64,000 nucleotides of DNA from Thermoplasmata archaeon (lineage in GTDB: Archaea; Thermoplasmatota; Thermoplasmata; Thermoplasmatales; GCA-001856825), in assembly GCA_021792255.1 (NCBI GenBank), contig JAJYUZ010000003.1, positions 281,032 to 345,031 on the forward strand, written 5' to 3'. A program made the translations under genes and the position numbers. Positions 1-8,768 of the stretch are shown here, piece by piece (the first letter of the stretch is position 1; every line of letters begins with the position of its first letter). The notes under the pieces were generated by a model. That model ran no database searches. It was not told the origin of the DNA and was given only the letters and a program-made list of their open reading frames with translations.

Positions 1-740
1 CATGCAATTTGGGTACTGTATAGACCCGGTCACAATATATTCCTCAACCGTCATAGTTTCCTTTTACAGGGGCGCTGACTTTGGTTCACTATTAAGTGGA
101 AGAGCTTCAATGTAAATCAAATAGGGAGGAGAAATTCGAATTTAAATGTCTGAGTGGGTATGGGAAACGATAGGAGTGGAGATACATTTCTCTAGGCTTA
201 CGAAGGTAATTGAGGGAATCATAACAAAGTAGAAGAGGTGCTGAATACAGAAAACTTTGATGAGAAGATATGACCGTATTCCTCGTGGGGAATAATACAG
301 TTGTAAACTGACCTGTTCAACGAATTAAATCACTTGTCACTCCTGCAGCCTACTGAAGCTTTGTATACCGCAATATCGATGACTAGTGGAGTTTGTACTG
401 TTATATACGAGATTTCTACCTTGACGAGAAAAAATTGGCTGTATAAGTACTCTGATGTAGAATTTCATCAAATATCATGGGAGCCATCACAGATTTCCTA
501 GTACCCTCCACAGATTCCTAGATACTTTATCTACTTGCCAAAGCCCTATATAGAATCAGGACATCCACTGACTTGGAGAGTGAAGGGGGCATGTCTGATG
601 AACCGCCTAATTGGCTTTTTCCGGTTTCAATATCCATACTCTCATCTTGGAACATTCCAAGCGAAAACACTGCCGAGATGCTACAATGGTCTCGGGAATT
701 TCACTGATTCACCGTGTTCAGATGATAGGAGTGACGATTA
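1..740. other. Gene-poor stretch before the Nramp-like gene
   Basis: No convincing gene is visible on either strand. The longest open frame (535-741, plus) overlaps the transporter start and has a composition unlike the neighbouring proteins. Two near-identical 16-base words beginning CACAGATT lie at about 488-503 and 509-524. The stretch may hold the transporter promoter and decayed sequence. Confidence 0.5.
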
Positions 741-2141
741 GTGTCTTCCTGGAAAAAGCATGTCTCAGTACAACTTGGCCATGAAATGGAGGAGAAGATT
801 AATTCCCTTCCTGCGGAAATTAGACTGAGAGCAGAGGACAGAATCCATATCAATCTGCACCGTCAAAGTCCTACGCTCATTTCCAGAATCGAGCTGTTCC
901 TCATGCTCATCGGTCCTGGCATACTCGTTATGGTCGCAGACAATGATGCAGGGGGTGTGATCACTTATGCGCAAACTGGCTCTATATTTGGCTTAGGCTT
1001 CTTTATTCCCTTCATGGTGCTCATGCTCCCCGTTGCATTTTTCGTGCAGGAGATGACGGTAAGACTCGGAGCAGTGACGCACAGGGGTCACGCCGAAATG
1101 ATATGGAAAAGGTACGGCAAATTCTGGGGTTCCTTCTCGCTGGGAGACTTAATCATAGCAAACTTTCTCACGTTCATAACGGAATTCATCGGTATAACTA
1201 TCGGTATGTCAGTGTTCGGCATTCCCCGTTTCGTCTCAGTTATAGTATTCGTATCGCTCGTTATAGCAATACAACTCTTTCTCCGCTACTATACGTGGGA
1301 GAGAGTCTCACTCGTCATCGCAGCCTTCAATCTTGTCTTCATTCCCCTGCTGTTCTTTCTCCCTCATCCATCCGTCAAGGACATTTTGGACAGTTTTGCA
1401 ACATGGAGGATTAGCGGAGGGGTAAGCTCCCTTTTCATATACGTCCTTCTTGCAAATTTGGGTACTACTATTGCACCCTGGATGCTTTTCTTCCAGCAGT
1501 CCGCCGTGGTTGACAAGGGCTTAACCAAGAAGGATATAAAGTTTGGACAGAGAGATACCCTCATCGGTTCAACTATCATGGTTGTTGTAGCAATCGCAAT
1601 AATAATTCTCACAGGTACTACTGTCTATGGTTCAGATGCAAATGGAAGCTTGGGAATAACCGGCATCCTTCAGTTATTCGCCAAAAGAGTAGGATCATTC
1701 CCAATGGAGCTTTTCGCCGTTGGCCTTATTGAAGCTGGGTTCATAGCTGCCATTGCCATCTCGGCTAGTACATCATGGGCAATCAGCGAGGCATTCGGCT
1801 GGAAAAGAAGCATAAATCTTCCAGCCAAGGACGGTGTGAAATTCTATCTCCCGAGTTTTATCGCCTTAGTCATCGCAGCTTCAGTCACACTTATACCAAA
1901 CGCTCCCCTGGGCTATCTTAACCTCACGGTTCAGGTGATAGCAACAATATTCATGCCCGCTGCCATGCTGTTTCTCTTACTTCTCCTGAACGACAGGGGC
2001 GTAATGGGCAATATGGTAAACAAGAGATGGCAGAATGCGATAGGATTCACGATAATAGGATTCCTGATAACGATGAACGGGCTGTATGGCCTTTCAGTTG
2101 CTACTCCTACAATATTCAATCACCTCGCAGGGGTGCTCTGA
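741..2141 (+). CDS. Nramp-related divalent metal transporter
   Basis: A 466-residue multi-pass membrane protein of the Nramp (SLC11) fold, which moves divalent metal ions across the cytoplasmic membrane. The first helix (about 51-78) carries GPG followed nine residues later by D69-A-G-G, where classical Nramp has DPGN. Helix 6 reads GTTIAPW (241-247), so the metal-binding Met of classical Nramp is Ala245 and the following His is Trp. Loss of that Met is the reported mark of Nramp-related Mg2+ transporters (NRMT), so Mg2+ or Mn2+ may be carried rather than iron; this is inference. The start used is GTG at 741. ATG at 786 (Met16) is an alternative, since the first 45 residues are a polar cytoplasmic extension. 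A small membrane protein gene follows after 15 bases and is probably cotranscribed. Confidence 0.85.
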   Translation: MSSWKKHVSVQLGHEMEEKINSLPAEIRLRAEDRIHINLHRQSPTLISRIELFLMLIGPGILVMVADNDAGGVITYAQTGSIFGLGFFIPFMVLMLPVAFFVQEMTVRLGAVTHRGHAEMIWKRYGKFWGSFSLGDLIIANFLTFITEFIGITIGMSVFGIPRFVSVIVFVSLVIAIQLFLRYYTWERVSLVIAAFNLVFIPLLFFLPHPSVKDILDSFATWRISGGVSSLFIYVLLANLGTTIAPWMLFFQQSAVVDKGLTKKDIKFGQRDTLIGSTIMVVVAIAIIILTGTTVYGSDANGSLGITGILQLFAKRVGSFPMELFAVGLIEAGFIAAIAISASTSWAISEAFGWKRSINLPAKDGVKFYLPSFIALVIAASVTLIPNAPLGYLNLTVQVIATIFMPAAMLFLLLLLNDRGVMGNMVNKRWQNAIGFTIIGFLITMNGLYGLSVATPTIFNHLAGVL

Positions 2142-2156
2142 ATGGAGGCAAGTTAA

Positions 2157-2363
2157 ATGGTGACCGAAGGAAAGGAGAACGAGAGTGACTTAGAGAAGGA
2201 GCTCGAGGAGTTCCTAAAATCAGAAGAGCTGGATGAATATGACAAAATTCCAGTTGAAAGAGTGAAGCTCAGCAGAGGTGTTAAGGCAGTGTTTTGGTTT
2301 CTGAGGATATACATCGCTTTGATGGTTGTCCTTGTTGTCATAGGCTTCTCCCATGTGATATAA
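2157..2363 (+). CDS. Small single-helix membrane protein next to the Nramp-like gene
   Basis: A 68-residue protein of unknown function. The first 38 residues are strongly acidic and charged (Glu/Asp/Lys, probably helical); a short basic segment follows, and a single C-terminal membrane helix (about 45-66). The ATG is preceded by GGAGG at 2144-2148, a good Shine-Dalgarno sequence, which fits an internal operon gene. It lies 15 bases after the metal transporter, so it could be an accessory subunit or regulator of that transporter. This rests on position only; no family was recognised. Confidence 0.6.
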   Translation: MVTEGKENESDLEKELEEFLKSEELDEYDKIPVERVKLSRGVKAVFWFLRIYIALMVVLVVIGFSHVI

Positions 2364-3111
2364 GTTCGATATTGTACATAGAAGCATGACCTTGCACTTA
2401 GAAAAGTTGAATGGCTCGTTAGAGAGGGTGACGGTATAACTTGGACGAAGATAATTAAATAAAGCCTAACTTTGATGTTCTCATTAAGTTGGAGTGACAT
2501 GAGCTATAGATTTTAGCAATGTAAAAAATTCCAGATTTATTATTCTCTTCCTCGAATTGAATGTGGTGAAGAAAACTGAGGTTTCAGTTTTATGAAACTG
2601 TTATGACTATGTATGGAATAATATCTGCTTAAAATAAGTGAGGAAAAATTAAGGTTGAAAAGGGCAATGAGGAAGGAGAAGAAACGTCAGGAGACTCTTG
2701 TTAATTTATCTCGCAGTTTGCCTTAATCTGTGTTAAACAATAGATACTATGTATCAATTTAAACAGACAAGATACTGGAATGCAAATATCTAAAACCTTA
2801 ACTCGCGATGATTTAGGTGATATGTTGAGGTCCAGTAATTGTATAATGTCTTCGACTCACTTGGATATTTCCAGAAACCCGGTAGTTCCGACAGAGTATC
2901 TCACCGGATATACCCTCGACAGCTGCAGCAACACATCATTAACGGATTGCTTAAAACCTTATCAGTGAGTGTGTTCTGTAGCGCTGGTACAGGAGATAAA
3001 AGTAACGACGAAATAATCCCTTATGAATCCCGGTTATTTTTAGTCCAATCCTTTTAGATTTGTATTCTAGTACTTCGCCACATCGGAAAACAATGCTTCC
3101 TCATGACAAAT
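2364..3111. other. Gene-free stretch of about 750 bases
   Basis: Nothing firm is seen. Short coding-like runs occur (for example a roughly 30-codon plus-strand frame ending at about 2461) but lack a supported start. Overlapping open frames at 2780-2968 and 2839-3057 have no upstream promoter and no recognisable domain. It may be decayed sequence. Confidence 0.4.
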
Positions 3112-3183
3112 AGCCCCGGGCAGATTCGAACTGCCGTCGTCGGATTCAAAGTCCGAAATGCTTGTCCACTACACCACGGGGCT
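3112..3183 (-). tRNA. tRNA-Gln(TTG)
   Basis: On the minus strand a full cloverleaf can be folded, 72 bases long. The acceptor stem AGCCCCG pairs with CGGGGCT, the T-arm contains GTTCGAATC, and the anticodon loop CTTTGAA gives anticodon TTG (glutamine). No intron and no encoded CCA. An AT-rich promoter-like element (ATTTTTATTTC on the minus strand) lies at about 3194-3212, between the tRNA and the acyl-CoA dehydrogenase stop codon. Confidence 0.95.
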
Positions 3184-3214
3184 TCGAACACTCTATTTCA
3201 AATGAAATAAAAAT

Positions 3215-4450
3215 TTATCCCGATTTGTAACTCAGGAATTCCTTCCCCAGCAGCTCTCTCGCGATTATGAGTTTCATTATGTTTGTTCCTCCTTCGGCCC
3301 CTACGTAATATGACATCACTCCGCCCTGCGCAGCCCCCAGAGGAAGATCCTTCGTATAGGCTAGGGCACCATGCCACACCATGATCTTTGTTACTATCTC
3401 GTGTGCGGTTGGAGGTGCTGTCATTTTAGCGAGTGAGATTGCTAAGTTCTGCTCGGTCAGCGGCACTTTTTCTTTGCTTCTATATACTCTATCAAGTATC
3501 CAGGCTGCTTTCTGAGTGAGAAGTCTTGAAGACTCTAACTTACCGTACATTTCAGCAAGCTCGAATTGCAATCCTTCCTGTTTTCCAAGGGGCTGATTGA
3601 ACAGAATCCTGTTCTTGAGATGCTCCCTCCCCATAGATATTGCTTCGAGTGCTGCACCGTTGCACGCGGCAGCGACGTATATTCTTGCGATGTTGAACCC
3701 TTCCATTATTATGTGAAATCCTTGACCAATTTCCCCGACTCTGTATTTGTCTTCTAACTCGAGGTCATTGAAAGAAAACCCTCCCATGGATAGACCCTCC
3801 CTCGCAATATCTCTGAAGAGTGTAGTCGATACCATGTCATTCCTGCTACCATCCGTCTTCTTGATCATAAGTGCAAAAGTCGTGAATGCTTTCGGACCAA
3901 GACTCTTTTCTCCTGTCCTGAGCAAGGTAAGAAAGCCTCCACCTCCAGGCAAGGATGTCGCTTCCCTCACTCCACTAATATAGACCTTTTCTCCTGAGGC
4001 TGACCAGATCTTTCCTTTCTTTACTGCGTTCGATTTCTCATTCATAACGTCCGATCCACCAGAAGACTCTGTGGATCCGATTCCAAGAAATGTTCTCCCT
4101 TTCACGATCGATGGGAGTATCTCTTGCTTTGCCTCTTCGCTCCCGTATTTTTCAAGCATTGCGGGCCATCCGTTCAGTAGCAGAATGTATACAGGTAGAG
4201 CCATTGATACGTCCCCTCTAGCTAGCTCTTCTACTATTGCCGACATCTGCTGTATGGACCCACCAGCCCCACCATATTTCTCAGATACCGTGAATCCAAT
4301 GAATCCTGCATCGGCAGCCCTCTGGATTAAATCTTCAGGAATCGAGGAGGCATAGGAAATCTTGTCTCTCCTAGGAATTATGTACTTTTGAACAAACTCT
4401 CTTGCGTTCTCTCTTACAAGTTCATCCTCTTCTGTGTTACTGAAGTCCAT
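3215..4450 (-). CDS. Acyl-CoA dehydrogenase
   Basis: A 411-residue FAD enzyme that desaturates an acyl-CoA at the alpha-beta bond. The N-terminal helical domain, the FAD/substrate core around GIGSTESSGGSD, and the C-terminal helical domain are all present at normal family length. The catalytic base motif near the C-terminus reads AEGGTNIMK, keeping the Glu of the usual YEGT motif. The start chosen is ATG at 4450 (Met-Asp-Phe-Ser): a TATA-like TTAAAATATTTAG lies about 25-35 bases upstream on the minus strand, giving a leaderless mRNA, while the longer TTG start at 4459 is less likely. It is the last gene of the minus-strand acyl-CoA block, separated from the MaoC gene by 250 bases and probably its own transcription unit. 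The substrate cannot be read from the sequence. Confidence 0.92.
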   Translation of the reverse strand: MDFSNTEEDELVRENAREFVQKYIIPRRDKISYASSIPEDLIQRAADAGFIGFTVSEKYGGAGGSIQQMSAIVEELARGDVSMALPVYILLLNGWPAMLEKYGSEEAKQEILPSIVKGRTFLGIGSTESSGGSDVMNEKSNAVKKGKIWSASGEKVYISGVREATSLPGGGGFLTLLRTGEKSLGPKAFTTFALMIKKTDGSRNDMVSTTLFRDIAREGLSMGGFSFNDLELEDKYRVGEIGQGFHIIMEGFNIARIYVAAACNGAALEAISMGREHLKNRILFNQPLGKQEGLQFELAEMYGKLESSRLLTQKAAWILDRVYRSKEKVPLTEQNLAISLAKMTAPPTAHEIVTKIMVWHGALAYTKDLPLGAAQGGVMSYYVGAEGGTNIMKLIIARELLGKEFLSYKSG

Positions 4451-4700
4451 TACAATCAAGTAGTGATAGTTTCTAAATATTTTAATCCTTGACTCCTCAA
4501 TATTTATGTAATATATCCAGATCTAGCCTCATTTCGGATCTATAGCGTACACATACGTAATAGACATAGGAATTCTATCACCAGACATGGTGATAGGTCA
4601 TCGCGAATAGCGAAGTTCCAGGACAGAGACTGGAAAATGGGAGGCCTATTCTGTAAAAATCAAGAAGTTAAGGTTTAATGGGTAAGCGTTCTATGATCTT

Positions 4701-5138
4701 CTAGATGGCCCGCTTGTTTACCAAGATCTTTTGACTTATCGCCATCACATTCACATTATCTTGGTTGTCTACTTCTATCATCAACTCCACCAGTCCATTT
4801 TTTTCCTTAGATTTCTTATTTTTCACAATGACGCGGCAAGTGAGTGTATCGCCTATTCTCACTGGCTTCTTTGCTTCAAATTGCAAACCAGCCATTGCAA
4901 CAAAACCATCGTCAAATGGTCGGTTTGGAAGTTGATAAGAAAGACCAATAGCGATTGATGCCGTAAGCATACCTGAGACAATTCTCCCTCTGAACCTAGT
5001 TCCTTCTGCATAGTTCTGATCGATGAAAAGGGGATTATAAGCTCCAGTCAAAGTAGAAAACAAGACACTATCAGTCTCTGTAACTGTCCTTCCTTTCGTT
5101 TGAAAAGAGTCACCCAAATTAAATTCCTCAAAGTACAT
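4701..5138 (-). CDS. MaoC-like acyl-CoA hydratase/dehydratase
   Basis: A 145-residue hot-dog-fold protein of the MaoC (R-specific enoyl-CoA hydratase) family. The hydratase signature is visible: a TETD segment, then TGAYNPLFID (Asp/Asn/His-like region), then GRIVSGMLTASIAIGL, matching the G-x-I-x-x-G-M/H pattern. The usual catalytic H of the NPxH segment is replaced by Phe-Ile-Asp in NPLFID, which deserves attention. The start is ATG at 5138, because a TATA-like GATATAAAATTATAA lies about 20-30 bases upstream; an open frame extends to 5246 but its first 36 residues precede the promoter. It lies between the acyl-CoA dehydrogenase and the MBL hydrolase, consistent with hydration of the double bond made by the dehydrogenase. 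Confidence 0.85.
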   Translation of the reverse strand: MYFEEFNLGDSFQTKGRTVTETDSVLFSTLTGAYNPLFIDQNYAEGTRFRGRIVSGMLTASIAIGLSYQLPNRPFDDGFVAMAGLQFEAKKPVRIGDTLTCRVIVKNKKSKEKNGLVELMIEVDNQDNVNVMAISQKILVNKRAI

Positions 5139-5335
5139 ATATTTTCGTGACTTTATAATTTTATATCCCTTAAACCTTTCTGATTTAAGTGAATCCGTCA
5201 ATTGATTCGAAACGAGTACCTGTTTGACTTGGCTATTGCAAATCAAAGATTAGTCATTTAAGTTGAGGATTACTCTTTGCGTCATGACTAATGAACCCTT
5301 CGAAGTCAATCCGTGCCAAAGATATGATGACTCAC

Positions 5336-6334
5336 TTAGTTTGTGGGGTAGCAGTTGATATTTTCTCCTGAATCGTCTACCATTATTTTGGCATCGTCTC
5401 TCAAAAAGATTATGTAAGAAAGCACTTCTCTCAAGGCAAGTACTTTGATGTGGGGAGAAAGTCCATTCCAAGGTCCAGAGCCCCAGCGAATATTGGCAGC
5501 AATTTTCTGAGGATTTGATACCCCGTTCTGAACCAGATGCTCAACCTCTGAAACTCTCTTCTCATGGTGCGCCATTATACCCTCTAACCTTTTCCGAGGT
5601 TCCGCAAAAGGAAGTTCATGCCCAGGAAGCGCGATTGATACGTCAAGTTCTTCGGCGAGGGCAAGAGAGGAAAAATAGTCCTTCAATGGGTTATGCCCTG
5701 AATAATATGGCCCAATGTTTGAATTTATTCTTGGCAACATAAAGTCTCCGGTTAGCAATGTTGTATCCTCTGGAATATACAGAGAGATGCTTCCAGGAGT
5801 ATGGCCAGGCGTGAAGACGACTTTAAGAGAGATTTCGTCTACTAGAAAGGATTCCCCTCCTTTTAAGGGGTCAAAGCCTGAAATATCGATTCCATCATAC
5901 GCACTGATTTTGTTCCTTTTTTCGAATCCATCGACCTCCTCAGGAGAGAGACCTGATTTGAGCAGAATTGAAGACAACCAGTCTACATACTTCATGTGGT
6001 TTTCCAGAACTTCCAATTCTTTCTTACTAAGATAAATACTGATCCCGAACTCACTTTTTAAATCCAAAGCTAAACCTAAGTGATCTTGGTGGTAGTGAGT
6101 GACAATGATTCCATTCAAATTTTGTATGGAATATCCTACTGAATCTAGCGCTCTTTTAAAGTTCAAAGAGTTAAATTCGTCGAGCCAGCCTGAATCTACG
6201 AGGAAGAAGCCCCTTTTGTTTCCAATAACATAGCAATTGCTGAATTTTACACTTCTTCCATTCGGTACTGGCACGCGTATTAAACTTATTCGACTCGATA
6301 GTTTCTCAGGTTGGAAATACTTGGCCCCTGGCAT
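5336..6334 (-). CDS. Metallo-beta-lactamase-fold hydrolase (glyoxalase II / thioesterase-like)
   Basis: A 332-residue MBL-fold enzyme with all metal-binding motifs: THYHQDHLG (about 83-91), TPGHTPGS, the bridging Asp in LTGDFM, and the last His in LPGHE. The C-terminal 70 residues form a helical extension like those of LACTB2/glyoxalase II-type proteins. Within this acyl-CoA block the most likely job is hydrolysis of a thioester or lactone intermediate, but this is inferred from the neighbours. It is separated by 60 bases from the CoA-transferase upstream; a possible TATA (TTATTCTATAG) in that gap suggests separate initiation. Confidence 0.85.
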   Translation of the reverse strand: MPGAKYFQPEKLSSRISLIRVPVPNGRSVKFSNCYVIGNKRGFFLVDSGWLDEFNSLNFKRALDSVGYSIQNLNGIIVTHYHQDHLGLALDLKSEFGISIYLSKKELEVLENHMKYVDWLSSILLKSGLSPEEVDGFEKRNKISAYDGIDISGFDPLKGGESFLVDEISLKVVFTPGHTPGSISLYIPEDTTLLTGDFMLPRINSNIGPYYSGHNPLKDYFSSLALAEELDVSIALPGHELPFAEPRKRLEGIMAHHEKRVSEVEHLVQNGVSNPQKIAANIRWGSGPWNGLSPHIKVLALREVLSYIIFLRDDAKIMVDDSGENINCYPTN

Positions 6335-6394
6335 TTTTACTCCGCAGCTAAGAGTGTCAACTATAGAATAATCTGCCCTTCCGCAGTATTAATT

Positions 6395-7606
6395 CTAAAT
6401 TACTCCCTCCTTACGCAATGAATCTAGCTGAACCTTGTCCTTTCCAAGTAATTCAGACAGTACGGCATCTGTATGTTCCCCCATCATAGGTGGAGGCAGA
6501 TGAATTGAGCACTTCGACTCACTGAATTTAAACGGAATTCCCAAGAGTTTTAAAGATCCTATAGTTGGATGTTTCACACTAGTTATCATTTCATTTGCCG
6601 CCAGCTGACTATCATTAAAAGCATCTTTGAGTGTTTTGACGGGTGCACAAGGGATATCGTTGCTTTCAAGAATCGCCAGCCACTCATCAGTAGTCTTTCT
6701 TTTAGTGACTTCGGAAATAATTCTTATCAGTTCTTCCCTGTTTACTACTCGGTTCTCGTTACTCTTGAACCTGTCATCGTCTGCGATGCCCTCAAGTTCC
6801 AAAGTCGTACATATTCGTCTGAATAAGCTGTTTGTACCCCCTGCTATTACTATATAGCCATCCTTGCTTGGAAAAGCCTGATATGGTACAATCTGAGGAT
6901 GACCTGAACCAAAGGGCTCAAAATCAACTCCACCATCAATGACTGGTACAGAATAATTGATTAGGAGGCTCATTGTAGCATCGAGAAGAGACGTGTCGAC
7001 CTCTTGGCCAACGCCGGTCCTTTCTCTGTAAAATAGTGCTGAGACAATCGATGTCACACAGTAAACTGCTGTGCCAAGATCAGCAATTGAGGCACCTGGA
7101 CGTACGGGTGGAGAACCTTTGTAGCCAGTAATGGACATTACACCTGACCTTGCTTGAACCGCTACATCCATCCCCGCTTTGTCCGACATAGAACCGGATT
7201 GCCCGTACGCCGATATTGAGGCGTAAATTATCTTGGGGTTGACTGCCTTGATATGTTCGTAATCCAGCCCCAAACTGGTCATCACTCCAGGCCTGAAGTT
7301 TTGGACTACAATATCTGCCTTTTTCGTAAGTTCAAGTGCTATTTCTTTACCTTTTGGGTTCTTTAAATCTACTGTTATTGCCTTCTTGTTCCTGTTGATG
7401 GATAAAAAATAATCTCCTCCAACTTCTGGTATTCCACCTTTGAGGTTCGGGGTTACGTTCATATACCTACTGGCATCCCCCCTGCCTGGCTTTTCTATTT
7501 TTATGACTTCACAGCCGAGATCGCCTAGTATTGTCGTAGCATATGGTCCCGCCACACCGTGTGTAAAGTCCACGACCATCAGGCCACTCAGCGGACCAGT
7601 CATCAT
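6395..7606 (-). CDS. Class III CoA-transferase (CaiB/BaiF/Frc family)
   Basis: A 403-residue family III CoA-transferase, which passes CoA from one carboxylic acid to another through a mixed anhydride on an aspartate. Family features: LMVVDFTHGVAGPYATTILGDLG at the N-terminus, PGRGDASRY, NFRPGVMTSLGLDY, and the catalytic Asp in GASIADLGTAV (about residue 176). The length is normal. The start is ATG at 7606, overlapping the stop of the preceding MaoC gene in an ATGA; a GTG at 7612 is also open. The tight coupling indicates one operon with the two-domain MaoC protein and the acyl-CoA synthetase. Members include mesaconyl-CoA C1-C4 transferase and succinyl-CoA:carboxylate transferases; the substrate here is unknown. 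Confidence 0.92.
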   Translation of the reverse strand: MMTGPLSGLMVVDFTHGVAGPYATTILGDLGCEVIKIEKPGRGDASRYMNVTPNLKGGIPEVGGDYFLSINRNKKAITVDLKNPKGKEIALELTKKADIVVQNFRPGVMTSLGLDYEHIKAVNPKIIYASISAYGQSGSMSDKAGMDVAVQARSGVMSITGYKGSPPVRPGASIADLGTAVYCVTSIVSALFYRERTGVGQEVDTSLLDATMSLLINYSVPVIDGGVDFEPFGSGHPQIVPYQAFPSKDGYIVIAGGTNSLFRRICTTLELEGIADDDRFKSNENRVVNREELIRIISEVTKRKTTDEWLAILESNDIPCAPVKTLKDAFNDSQLAANEMITSVKHPTIGSLKLLGIPFKFSESKCSIHLPPPMMGEHTDAVLSELLGKDKVQLDSLRKEGVI

Positions 7607-8766
7607 TCCCACCTTGCGATTGCTGGCCAGGGATTCGTGCTGGTATCCTTGGAGGGTAACTTTACCTCTGCAGTTGCGTGGGATATCTCTTCCCCGCGTT
7701 GATTGATGATCTTCAGATCAATCGATACCAGAGCATCACCTTTCGTTACTGTCTTTCCAGTCACTGTGCCGGATACGTGAGAAAGGTCGCCCACAAGATT
7801 CGGAGAATAATTTTTTGCGCTAAGTTTTGTGACAAATCCATTATCACCAACCCAGTTTGTCAGGCAGTGGCTGAACCAGTTGACCCTCATCCAGCCCTGA
7901 TCATAAATACCTGGCATTCCGATCTCTGACGCGATTTCCGGATCCATATGCCCTGCTGCTGGATGGACCGGATAGCCTCTAGTGGGTGAATAATAAACAT
8001 TATCAGGATGTCTGCGTCTTTCTTCGAAGGCTATCTTCAGAACATTGTAAACTGATCTTCTGCCTGCATAGAATCCCACGATATCAACAATAGTCAAAGG
8101 GCCCTTGATGATAGATGGCAGTTGATCGCCGACATTAATTTCTTCCCAGTACAGAGTGCTTGATCCCCTGCGGAACTCGTTCAAATACTCCCTATCTATT
8201 TCAGAGATTTCCTCTCTGGAATACTTGTGGATTTCCTTCTTGGCATCGTAACCACGCATTCCTCCACCGCTTCTGGACCTTGGGACTCTCAGGGTTTCTG
8301 GGTAGTTCCGCGCAACGATGTGGTTGTGCTGGTTTACGTATATTACCTCTCCCTTCTGGTCAAAAAAACGCGGGACATGCCTTCCTTTCTTCTCAATTAG
8401 GTCTATGAGACGTGCTCTTGCAACAATAGTATCTCCCGGTTTGATTACGTCATAAAATTCCCAGTTGTCTCCACCGTGGATCCATTGGACTCCTGGGAAA
8501 CCGGGACCGACTATTGTGCTATCAATAGTGTAAGGGAACGTTGGAGGAGCAATGACGCTGCCCCAGATCGTTTTCTTTCCATAATCTACGTCACTGAAAA
8601 GGGGATTGTCGTCACCCATGCTGTAAACTGCCCATCTTCTTATATCGTGCAGGCTGATCTGTTCATAAGTTGCAGGCCAGTGAACGTCCCTACGCAACCA
8701 TACTCCAATTAACTTTCTTGCCTTCTCTATCATCTCTTCATTTATTTCCGGACTATGTTCAACCAT
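7603..8766 (-). CDS. Two-domain MaoC/FAS1-type acyl-CoA (de)hydratase
   Basis: A 387-residue protein with an N-terminal FAS1-type dehydratase domain (about 20-170) and a C-terminal MaoC-like half (about 200-375). Visible parts are SMGDDNPLFSDVDYG in the first half, and the second-half entry sequence YWEEINVGDQLP followed by GPLTIVDIVGFYAG. This double hot-dog arrangement is known in mesaconyl-CoA hydratases and 2-methylfumaryl-CoA hydratases of the 3-hydroxypropionate bicycle and in related uncharacterised proteins. It is likely cytosolic and acts on a CoA thioester of a branched or dicarboxylic acid. The start is ATG at 8766, two bases after the synthetase stop; the stop overlaps the CoA-transferase start. 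The second MaoC gene at 5138 is separate and single-domain. Confidence 0.85.
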   Translation of the reverse strand: MVEHSPEINEEMIEKARKLIGVWLRRDVHWPATYEQISLHDIRRWAVYSMGDDNPLFSDVDYGKKTIWGSVIAPPTFPYTIDSTIVGPGFPGVQWIHGGDNWEFYDVIKPGDTIVARARLIDLIEKKGRHVPRFFDQKGEVIYVNQHNHIVARNYPETLRVPRSRSGGGMRGYDAKKEIHKYSREEISEIDREYLNEFRRGSSTLYWEEINVGDQLPSIIKGPLTIVDIVGFYAGRRSVYNVLKIAFEERRRHPDNVYYSPTRGYPVHPAAGHMDPEIASEIGMPGIYDQGWMRVNWFSHCLTNWVGDNGFVTKLSAKNYSPNLVGDLSHVSGTVTGKTVTKGDALVSIDLKIINQRGEEISHATAEVKLPSKDTSTNPWPAIARWE

Positions 8767-8768
8767 TT

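Noticed and set aside
535..741. Plus-strand open frame of 68 codons upstream of the Nramp-like gene
   Set aside because: Odd composition, no promoter or Shine-Dalgarno support, and it ends on the first base of the transporter gene.
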